DNA of 20,053 nt. Origin: an uncultured Verrucomicrobiota bacterium (lineage in GTDB: Bacteria > Verrucomicrobiota > Kiritimatiellia > RFP12 > UBA1067). The stretch lies in NCBI GenBank assembly GCA_947305825.1, contig CAMZET010000003.1, positions 1-20,053 of the forward strand, given 5' to 3'. Both the position numbers and the translations under genes were made by a program. Below, piece by piece: positions 14,455 to 20,053 of this stretch. How positions within the stretch are numbered: position 1 is the first letter of the stretch; each line of letters begins with the position of its first letter. Below the pieces are notes generated by a model. The model ran no database searches. It was given only the letters and a program-made list of their open reading frames with translations, and had not been told where the DNA came from.

Positions 14455-15744
14455 CTACTTGCCGACGCAAAAGCGAGAGAAAAGGCGGTCCAGCAAATCT
14501 GCGGAATATTCGGCGCCGGTGACGGCGGCGATGGCGGAAGCGGCTTTCGCGAGACAATTTCCGGCGAGGACGAGGTCGCCGGCGCAGCGCGAGGCGTCGT
14601 CGACGGCGGCGGCGGCGCGACGGAGCGCCGCGACGGCGAGTTTAGAGTCTTCCCCGCCGCCATCTTCACAGTCGCGCTCGCCCGCGATGCCGTCAAGCGC
14701 GGCTGCCAACGCCAGGCGCAATTCGTCCAGCCCTTCGCCCGTGACGGCGGAGACGGCTATCGCGCCGGGAAGCGAGCCCGCGCCGGAAGCGCCGGGAATG
14801 TCGCATTTCGAACGCACACGCAGCGTCTTGCGCCAAGGATGCAGCGGCGGAGGCAAATCGCCCTCCGCGAGAGCCAGCACGACGTCTGCCGCCGCGACGC
14901 GCCCTTTCGCCCTCGCGACTCCCTCCGCCTCCACGGCGTCGCCGGTGTCGCGCAGCCCGGCGGTATCTACGAGACGAACAGGCCAGCCGCCTATGTCGAG
15001 CCAGACCTCTATCGCGTCGCGTGTCGTGCCGGCCGCCGGCGAGACGATGGCGCGCGCATCGCCCACGAGCGCGTTGAAAAGCGATGATTTCCCGGCGTTG
15101 GGCTCCCCGGCCAGGACGACCAGCGCCCCTTCGCGCAATATCTCCCCTTCACGCGCTCGCCGCAGCGCCGCGCCGATTTTCGCCCCTAGCTCCGCCAAAC
15201 GGCTTTCGACATCGCCCATGAACGCCGCCGGAAGCTCCTCCTCGTCGACGTCCAGCGCATGCTCGACGACCGACGATATGTCGAGAATCGCGTCGTAGAC
15301 GCCGGCGAGGTCGCGCGAGCGGGCGTTGGCGAGTCCAGAGAGCGCCGCTTCTGCGGCGCGGTCGGTCTTGGCATCGATGAGGTCGATGACGGCCTGCGCC
15401 TGCTCGAAGGTGATGCGGCCGTTGAGGAAAGCGCGTCGCGTGAATTCGCCGCGCCCGGCGAGCCTCGCGCCCGCCGAAAAACAGGCGTCGAGAATCCGTC
15501 GCGGCGCGACAATGCCGCCGTGGCACTGTATTTCCACCACGTCCTCGCCCGTGTACGAGCGCGGCCCCTTGAACGCGAGCACGACGCATTCTTCGCCGCA
15601 GACGCGCAATGCGCGGATGCGGCCCGGCTCGGCTGCGCGGCCAGCGAGACGCTCGTGCACCGCGAACGCCTCGTCCCCGGATACGCGAACGACGGCGACT
15701 CCGGCTCTGCCGGGCGCCGTCGCTATCGCTGCAATCGTTTCCAC
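14455..15744 (-). CDS. mnmE: tRNA modification GTPase MnmE
   Basis: With MnmG, MnmE adds the aminomethyl or carboxymethylaminomethyl group to U34 of certain tRNAs in the cytosol. The 429-residue product has the N-terminal formyl-THF-binding domain (TIAAIATAPGRAGVAVVRVSG; CHGG; GEFTRRAFLNGRITFEQAQAVIDLIDAKT), the helical middle domain, and an inserted GTPase domain: G1 GEPNAGKS at 213-220, G2 GTTRD at 239-243, G3 DTAG at 260-263. The C-terminal FCVGK retains the essential Cys426. G4 reads SKCD at 312-315 in place of NKxD, a departure at a base-recognition residue. Length is slightly under the family norm. The start is GTG at 15744, with GAGG 8 bases upstream. It lies 23 bases after the hexosaminidase gene and may be co-transcribed. 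Confidence 0.95.
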   Translation of the reverse strand: METIAAIATAPGRAGVAVVRVSGDEAFAVHERLAGRAAEPGRIRALRVCGEECVVLAFKGPRSYTGEDVVEIQCHGGIVAPRRILDACFSAGARLAGRGEFTRRAFLNGRITFEQAQAVIDLIDAKTDRAAEAALSGLANARSRDLAGVYDAILDISSVVEHALDVDEEELPAAFMGDVESRLAELGAKIGAALRRAREGEILREGALVVLAGEPNAGKSSLFNALVGDARAIVSPAAGTTRDAIEVWLDIGGWPVRLVDTAGLRDTGDAVEAEGVARAKGRVAAADVVLALAEGDLPPPLHPWRKTLRVRSKCDIPGASGAGSLPGAIAVSAVTGEGLDELRLALAAALDGIAGERDCEDGGGEDSKLAVAALRRAAAAVDDASRCAGDLVLAGNCLAKAASAIAAVTGAEYSADLLDRLFSRFCVGK

Positions 15745-15767
15745 GATTGTCCTCTGCGCCGAACGCG

Positions 15768-17282
15768 CTATTCAATCGGCGCGCAGTTGAGCTTGAGCTC
15801 GTTCACAAGGCGCGGACGCAGCGCCGTGATGCGGGCCTTGAACGAGTCCCAGTCCTTGCGCTCCGGCTTGGTCCAGAAGCATTCGGCAAGTGCGCTCATG
15901 CGTGGCCAAATCTTCCACTCGTATTCGCTGTGGTTCCACGTGTATTCGGTCCAGTTGTTGCCCTGGCCGCCGAGAATGTGGAACTGCTGCTCTTCGGGAA
16001 TGCCGGCCGTCGGATTGAAGGCGTAGACGCGGTCCAGGGTATCGACGAAACCGTAGTTGATGTATTCATAAGGGTCGGTGGAGAGTCCCTGCGGATTGTC
16101 GAGGTAGCACGGGTCGACAGGCGTCATGACGACGTCGTTGCCGCGCGCGGCGGCCTTGATTCCGCCTTGCGTTCCGCGCCACGACATGACAATCGTGTCC
16201 GTTCCCGGCTCGCCGTCGAGAATCTCGTCCCAGCCAATCGCTCGCTTGCCCTTCGCGGCGAGGTAGCGAGTGAAGTGGTCGGTCATCCAGCCCTGGAGCC
16301 CTTCTTCGCCGGCAAGGCCGAGTTCCTTGATGCGCGCCTGGCACTTCGGGCAAGTCTTCCAGATGTTCTTCGGAGCCTCGTCGCCGCCAATATGGATGAC
16401 CGGGCCGGGGAAGAGTTCGCATACTTCGTCGAACACGTCTTCCAGGTATTTGATTACCTTGTCGCTGCCGCCGCAGTAGATGTGCTCGCTTACGCCCCAG
16501 CGCCACCAAGGCTCGAGCTGTTCGCCGGTGCAGCCGAGTTCGGGATATGCGGCTATGGCGGCGATGGCATGGCCGGGGAATTCAATCTCCGGCATGATGG
16601 TGATGTGGCGCTCGGCGGCGTACTTGACTATTTCGCGTATGTCGTCCTGCGAATAGAAATAAGGGCCGTATGGGATGTTGTTGTTCTGCCAGCCGCCGGC
16701 GCCGGGCGTGTTGAGGCACACCGGCTTCGGGCTGCCGGGACGAACTGCCGCGACCGTCGTCAGGCGCGGATACTTCTTGATTTCGATGCGCCAGCCCTGG
16801 TCTTGCGTCAGGACCCAATGAAGCATGTTGAGCTTGTGGTAGGCCATCGCGTCGAGGCACTTCATGAGCGCTTCCTTGCCGAAGAAGTGGCGGCAGTCGT
16901 CCCAAAGCACGCCGCGCCAGCGGAAGCGCGGAGCGTCTTCAATTTCGACGGCGGGGATTTCGATGCCGCCCTCCGTCTTGCGCGAAAGCTGGCGCAAAGT
17001 CTGGAAAGCGTAGAAGCGGCCGGCCTCGTCGGAACTTGCGACCTTGATGCCGTCCTTGGAAACGGAAAGGCGGTACCCTTCCGGCGCGATGGCGTCGTCT
17101 TTCGTGTAGTCGATGGCGGCCTTGACTTCGCCGAGGTTGTTGGCGGCGAAAGCGGGCGCTGAAAGCTCGGTGAGCTTCTGCGGCGCCGGCACGAGCGCGA
17201 GTTCGGCATTGAGAGGCATGGCGGCGGTCGCGGCGAGCGCCGCTGCAGCGATTGCGATTGCTTTGGTAGTCGTGTTATTCAT
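15768..17282 (-). CDS. Secreted GH20 beta-N-acetylhexosaminidase
   Basis: Cleaves terminal GlcNAc/GalNAc from glycans by substrate-assisted catalysis. The 504-residue product begins with a signal peptide (hydrophobic run 8-22, likely cut after PLNA at 26), then the small N-terminal GH20 domain, then the barrel: RWRGVLWDDCRHFF from 121, HKLNMLHWVLTQDQGWRIEIKKYPRL from 149, MPEIEFPGHA from 230, and HIGGDEAPK at 297-305 with the catalytic pair D301-E302. RAIGWDEIL and WGN/WTEYTW-type aromatic positions follow. Typical bacterial GH20 length. The ATG at 17282 overlaps the upstream stop by 8 bases; an ATG at 17303 (MKKAKTK start) is an alternative with a more basic signal start. Position behind a sugar porter suggests the released sugar is taken up; host mucin or chitin-type substrates are possible but not shown. 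Confidence 0.92.
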   Translation of the reverse strand: MNNTTTKAIAIAAAALAATAAMPLNAELALVPAPQKLTELSAPAFAANNLGEVKAAIDYTKDDAIAPEGYRLSVSKDGIKVASSDEAGRFYAFQTLRQLSRKTEGGIEIPAVEIEDAPRFRWRGVLWDDCRHFFGKEALMKCLDAMAYHKLNMLHWVLTQDQGWRIEIKKYPRLTTVAAVRPGSPKPVCLNTPGAGGWQNNNIPYGPYFYSQDDIREIVKYAAERHITIMPEIEFPGHAIAAIAAYPELGCTGEQLEPWWRWGVSEHIYCGGSDKVIKYLEDVFDEVCELFPGPVIHIGGDEAPKNIWKTCPKCQARIKELGLAGEEGLQGWMTDHFTRYLAAKGKRAIGWDEILDGEPGTDTIVMSWRGTQGGIKAAARGNDVVMTPVDPCYLDNPQGLSTDPYEYINYGFVDTLDRVYAFNPTAGIPEEQQFHILGGQGNNWTEYTWNHSEYEWKIWPRMSALAECFWTKPERKDWDSFKARITALRPRLVNELKLNCAPIE

Positions 17283-18171
17283 CTTGGTCTTCGCTTTCTT
17301 CATCTTGGTTGTCGTATATGTCGTTGTGTTCCTGGTCTTCTTCGTTCTCTCGTTTGTATTGAGAAATCCATTCTTCGGCTGCGGCGGCACCCGTCCACTC
17401 GTCGCCGGTGACGAAATTATACGTCTCCTTGGCCTTTTCGCGCGCTTCAGCCGGGCAGTCCGCCGCGATTATTTTCGCGAGCGAGGCGACTGCGAGGCTT
17501 TCGTCGTCGATGCCGAGATACGCGCCGGAAATGCTTTCCAGCACGTCCTCGTCGGAAACCACCATGAACGCCCTTTCGGCAATCGCCAGGCGCCGCGCAT
17601 CGTCCTCTATTTCGTCCAAGGCCTGCGTCCATTCGCTCACGGCGGTATCGCGCACTTCCTGGTCGGAGTCCGCCAGAAACGGCGTCATTTCCGGCAAAGC
17701 CTTGCGGCCGAACCAGCCAAGCGCCTCGACATAGGAGACGCGGACGGCCGGTTTCGCCGCCTCGGCCTTCGGCGCGAGCGCGAGCAGGGCCGACAGGGAT
17801 TCGGCGTCCACGGCATCCTCTATCTTGTCGACGAGCTGCTGCTCCGCCGGCGAGAGTTGAGCGCGTTTGGCGGCGGCTTCTGCGGCGGCTTCGGCGGTGC
17901 GGCGTTTCTCCGCTTCCTTGCGTTTGGCGGAGGTTTTTGACCGGCGGGCAAGCCCGCCGGCACTGACAGGCGCGGCGGCGGCATTTGCGGGCACGGCGGC
18001 ATTTGCGGGCGCGGCGGCGCGTTCCGACTCGCTCGCCTGTGCCGGCGAGCTTGCTCGCCGGTCTTCCTCCTGCTCCTGGCCGCCAAGCCGAAACACTGCC
18101 CAAGCGGCGACCGCAAACGCGACCGCCGCCAAGAGCGCAACCCAGAAGCCTCGCTTCCCGGCAGCGCCCAT
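17275..18171 (-). CDS. Membrane-anchored HEAT-repeat-like protein
   Basis: A 298-residue protein of unknown function. One membrane segment (about 8-27, FWVALLAAVAFAVAAWAVF) anchors it, with the rest probably outside the cytoplasm. Residues 30-95 are a low-complexity Ala/Ser/Arg linker, part of which is encoded by two copies of a palindromic DNA element. Residues 105-260 form helical pairs resembling HEAT repeats (SALLALAPKAEAAKPAVRVSYVEALGWFGRKALPEMTPFLADSDQEVRDTAVSEW). The tail is highly acidic (EDQEHNDIYDNQDEESEDQDE minus its last residue lies in the overlap with the next gene). The start is the ATG 4 bases after the sugar porter stop. Placement between a sugar porter and a secreted hexosaminidase suggests a role at the envelope, but nothing more specific can be said. 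Confidence 0.75.
   Translation of the reverse strand: MGAAGKRGFWVALLAAVAFAVAAWAVFRLGGQEQEEDRRASSPAQASESERAAAPANAAVPANAAAAPVSAGGLARRSKTSAKRKEAEKRRTAEAAAEAAAKRAQLSPAEQQLVDKIEDAVDAESLSALLALAPKAEAAKPAVRVSYVEALGWFGRKALPEMTPFLADSDQEVRDTAVSEWTQALDEIEDDARRLAIAERAFMVVSDEDVLESISGAYLGIDDESLAVASLAKIIAADCPAEAREKAKETYNFVTGDEWTGAAAAEEWISQYKRENEEDQEHNDIYDNQDEESEDQDE
17939..17963 (+). repeat. Palindromic element, copy 1 (in the HEAT-like gene)
   Basis: A 25-base unit: GA, arm CCGGCGGGC, centre AA, arm GCCCGCCGG, then CAC. The arms are perfect 9-base inverted copies. It matches copy 2 at 18039-18063, read on the other strand, at 23 of 25 positions. On the coding (minus) strand it encodes part of SAGGLARRS in the linker, in frame. 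Confidence 0.8.
18039..18063 (-). repeat. Palindromic element, copy 2 (opposite orientation)
   Basis: Read on the minus strand: GA, arm CCGGCGAGC, centre AA, arm GCTCGCCGG, then CAC. It differs from copy 1 at two bases, which are the two partners of one stem pair (G-C becomes A-T), so the hairpin is kept. Short flanking similarity (an AGGCG just outside) continues on one side. On the coding strand it encodes DRRASSPA in the linker. Confidence 0.8.
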
Positions 18172-18175
18172 TTCG

Positions 18176-19636
18176 CTAGTCCATCTTCCCCGTGGAGAAG
18201 TAGCGCTCGATTTCCTCGAGCGTCCTGCCCTTCGTCTCAGGCATGAAGAACGCCGCAGTGATGAGGTAAATCACCGTGAAGCCCGCCAGCGAGAAGAAGA
18301 TGCTCTCGTAGCCGAAGCGGTTCGCCCAAGGCAGGAACGCCGACGCAATCGTCGTCGAAACGCCCTGGTTGATGAGAAGCGCGATGGACATTCCGTTGGC
18401 GCGGATGCGGTTCGGCATGAGTTCGGAAAGCGCGAGCCACACGCAAACGCCGGGACCGACCGCGTAGAACGCCATGAAAATCACGAAGCCGACCATGACG
18501 GTGAGTCCGGTGCACATCCCGGCCTGCGCCCAGCCGCGATGCAGCGCGAGGAACGTCGCGCCCACAATCGAGAGTCCGACGATGATGCCGCTCGTGCCGA
18601 GCTTGAGCAGGAACGTCCGCCCCTTCTTGTCCACCAGCGTCACGGCGACGAGCGTCATGACGACATTGACAATCTTGAAGCCGAGGTCGGCCCAGTTGGC
18701 GAACTCGCCCTGGAAACCGGCTTCCTGGAAAATCTTCACCGAATAGTTGAGCGCCGAATTGACGCCTGTCGCCTGAGTGCAGGCGAGCACGACCACGGCG
18801 AGCACGAACGGAATGACGTATTTGCGCTGGAAGAGCGAGTCGGTGGCGGCGGCGTTGCGCTTCTTCTCTTCCGCCGCCTCTTCGTCCGCCTTCACCATTT
18901 CGGCGAGGATCGCCGTCGCCTTCTCCATGCCGTTGTTGGCGGCGAGGGACGCGAGGGCCTCTTCCTTGCGGCCGCGCCTGTAGAGCCAGCGGGCCGACTC
19001 CTTCAGGCGGAACGCGCCGAAGAACAGGATGAGACCGGGCACCGCCGAGCACCAGAAGATGGTCTGCCACGCCGCCGTCTTCGACGCCGCCGACACGGTC
19101 ATGTCGTCCGAAGCCCCCACGAGATACGTGACGACGAGGCCGACGAGCGCCGCGAACACGAGACCGATAGTCAGCAGCAGCTGGAACATTCCCGTTCCCT
19201 TGCCGCGCGAGTCGGCGTCAAGGCATTCGGCGAGATACATCGGCACCACGACGCCGACGAGGCCGGCGGAAGCTCCCTGAAGAATGCGGCCCAGCGTCAG
19301 GCACGCGAAACCGTTCGAGAACAGCACGCTCGCGCAGATAATCGGAATCGACAGCGTGAAGCACAGCGCGGAGAGGAGTATGACTTTCTTGCGGCCGAGC
19401 CATTCGGCGAGAGCGCCGGCGAACAGCGACGAAAGGACGGAGCCGAGCAGCACCGCGCTAACTACGAACGAGAGCTGGCCGCTCGTGTAGTTGCTCGTCT
19501 TCTCGATGTAGGGCAGCGCGGCGGCAATCACGCCGACGTCAATGCCGTAGAGGAGGCCGCCGAGGCCCGCCATCACCATCAGATACTTGGCATAGCGTTT
19601 CACGCTTGCCGATACCGCATTGTTCTCTGCGCCCAT
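18176..19636 (-). CDS. MFS sugar porter (sugar:H+ symporter type)
   Basis: Inner-membrane transporter of 486 residues from the sugar porter family (XylE/GLUT type), twelve membrane segments. Signatures: GGLLYGIDVGVIAAALPYI (segment 1), LGRKKVILLSA (loop 2-3 G-R-K), GRILQGASAGLVGVVVPMYLAECLDADSRGKGTG (segments 4-5 with the ER-like site), RLKESARWLYRRGRKEEA (the PESPRW-like start of the central loop), QATGVNSALNYSVKIF (segment 7), VDKKGRTFLLKLG (loop 8-9), and PETKGRTLEEIERYF at the C-terminus. The ATG at 19636 is preceded by AAAGGAAC and lies about 32 bases after the predicted start point. A GTG at 19672 opens the frame but lies at the transcription start, so it is rejected. The likely cargo is a sugar released by the nearby hexosaminidase; this is inference. 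Confidence 0.93.
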   Translation of the reverse strand: MGAENNAVSASVKRYAKYLMVMAGLGGLLYGIDVGVIAAALPYIEKTSNYTSGQLSFVVSAVLLGSVLSSLFAGALAEWLGRKKVILLSALCFTLSIPIICASVLFSNGFACLTLGRILQGASAGLVGVVVPMYLAECLDADSRGKGTGMFQLLLTIGLVFAALVGLVVTYLVGASDDMTVSAASKTAAWQTIFWCSAVPGLILFFGAFRLKESARWLYRRGRKEEALASLAANNGMEKATAILAEMVKADEEAAEEKKRNAAATDSLFQRKYVIPFVLAVVVLACTQATGVNSALNYSVKIFQEAGFQGEFANWADLGFKIVNVVMTLVAVTLVDKKGRTFLLKLGTSGIIVGLSIVGATFLALHRGWAQAGMCTGLTVMVGFVIFMAFYAVGPGVCVWLALSELMPNRIRANGMSIALLINQGVSTTIASAFLPWANRFGYESIFFSLAGFTVIYLITAAFFMPETKGRTLEEIERYFSTGKMD

Positions 19637-19674
19637 TTCGTGTTCCTTTCTGCTTGAAAAACGGTTTGTCACAT

Positions 19675-19692
19675 ATTATACCATATTTCCCC
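19675..19692 (-). promoter_or_regulatory. Extended -10 promoter of the sugar porter gene
   Basis: On the minus strand GGGGAAATATGGTATAAT, with TATAAT at 19680..19675 and TGG before it. It overlaps the end of the upstream glycosyltransferase gene: that gene's TAA stop lies within the hexamer. No -35 is apparent. The likely start point is near 19668, giving a short leader to the ATG at 19636. Confidence 0.7.
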
Positions 19693-20053
19693 GCCGGCGT
19701 TCTGAACGCGCAGACCGCACCTCGCGGCGGACGAACCAGCGCCAGGCGAGGTTGCGGCGGATGCGGAAGCGGAGCGGCAGCCGTGCGAACGGCAGCGCGA
19801 GGCGAATCATCCAGTCGCGCACATAGAACGGTGGCGCCCAGGGCGCCTTGAAAGGCGTTCCGCGCCCGATGCTCTCCCAATACAGGTACTGCGCAATCTT
19901 CCCCTCGTACGGCGCCTTGAAGCAGCGTCCGACGCCCGTGATGTGCAGCACGCAGCGCGGCAGGACTCCCGGCGACGGGACGATGACGTCCCAGCACGGC
20001 GGCAGCATCCCCGCCTCGCCCGGCTCCATCGTGCAGTTCAGCAAATCCTGGTC
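19676..20053 (-). CDS. Probable GT8 glycosyltransferase, C-terminal part
   Basis: Only the last 125 residues lie in the window; the gene continues past the right edge, so the 5' end is missing. The visible part starts at DQDLLN, the stretch that in GT8 transferases (lipopolysaccharide glucosyl/galactosyltransferase and glycogenin relatives) precedes a loop and the block I-x-H-F-x-G-x-x-K-P-W. Here the corresponding block is VLHITGVGRCFKAPY, followed by AQYLYWESIGRGTPFKAPW, where GT8 members usually have a Tyr-rich run and TPF/TPW. The last 50 residues are very Arg-rich, as in enzymes that sit on the inner membrane face. Function would be transfer of a hexose to a surface glycan. The lysine in the usual KPW is replaced by an R-C-F sequence, so the family call is probable rather than certain. 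Confidence 0.65.
   Translation of the reverse strand, partial: DQDLLNCTMEPGEAGMLPPCWDVIVPSPGVLPRCVLHITGVGRCFKAPYEGKIAQYLYWESIGRGTPFKAPWAPPFYVRDWMIRLALPFARLPLRFRIRRNLAWRWFVRREVRSARSERRRGNMV

Noticed and set aside
17283..17390. 36 extra codons at the hexosaminidase N-terminus
   Set aside because: A Thr/Lys-rich translation of the acidic tail of the upstream gene; the signal peptide starts at 17282, or 17303 at the earliest.
17867..19657. 596-codon + strand open frame opposite the HEAT-like and sugar porter genes
   Set aside because: Arg/His/Glu-rich translation with no domain pattern, antisense to a transporter with all family signatures.
1..20053. Search for CRISPR arrays, tRNA genes, insertion sequences and phage genes
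   Set aside because: No regular spaced repeats, no tRNA-like cloverleaf with a CCA-adjacent end, no transposase or integrase motif, and no phage structural protein was recognised by eye.

Overview
This is a GC-rich, densely coded bacterial window with strong G/C preference at third codon positions and AGGA/GGAG-type ribosome sites. The gene content fits a host-associated member of the PVC group, most plausibly Kiritimatiellota, Lentisphaerota or Verrucomicrobiota. The pointers are a type III secretion chaperone beside a giant uncharacterised protein, a eukaryotic-type UDP-sugar pyrophosphorylase, and a secreted GH20 hexosaminidase behind a sugar porter. The lineage is inference; there is no rRNA or other marker to settle it.

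Left block (1-3700, + strand). A leader with a sigma70-type promoter and a 5' hairpin precedes a CesT-family type III secretion chaperone (254-718). After 121 bases, which hold a dyad placed like an activator site and a -10 box, comes a 927-residue protein of unknown family (840-3623). Small chaperone followed by large soluble protein is the classic layout of a type III effector locus. No secretion-apparatus gene is in view. A 14-bp hairpin closes the block.

Second block (3700-8771, + strand). One promoter with an extended -10 drives purE, UDP-glucuronate decarboxylase, a UAP1-like UDP-HexNAc pyrophosphorylase and a UvrD/Rep-type helicase. All three junctions are 4-base ATGA stop/start overlaps, so this is a tightly coupled operon. 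The middle two genes make activated sugars (UDP-xylose and UDP-GlcNAc/GalNAc) for surface polysaccharide. The helicase ends in a Gly/Tyr/Asn-rich tail built from an 18-base DNA repeat. A hairpin lies between it and the convergent folC.

Right block (8797-20053, - strand). In transcription order: the 3' end of a probable GT8 glycosyltransferase, an MFS sugar porter, a membrane-anchored HEAT-like protein, a secreted GH20 beta-N-acetylhexosaminidase, mnmE, a 1076-residue membrane protein with a TPR tail, a protein made of about 15 W/F-P-aromatic repeats, and folC. The first part looks like a glycan cleavage and uptake unit (hexosaminidase plus sugar porter). The second has its own promoter and coupled overlaps (11 and 4 bases).

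Three things stand out beyond ordinary annotation: the chaperone-effector locus with its regulatory DNA; a 25-bp palindromic element present twice in opposite orientation, in frame, inside the HEAT-like gene, with a compensatory base-pair change; and a near-identical extended -10 motif (GAAATWTGGTATAAT-like) at four transcription starts. No tRNA, rRNA, CRISPR array, insertion sequence or phage gene was recognised. The non-coding stretches are 1-253, 719-839, 3624-3758 and 14371-14454, each described in the features.
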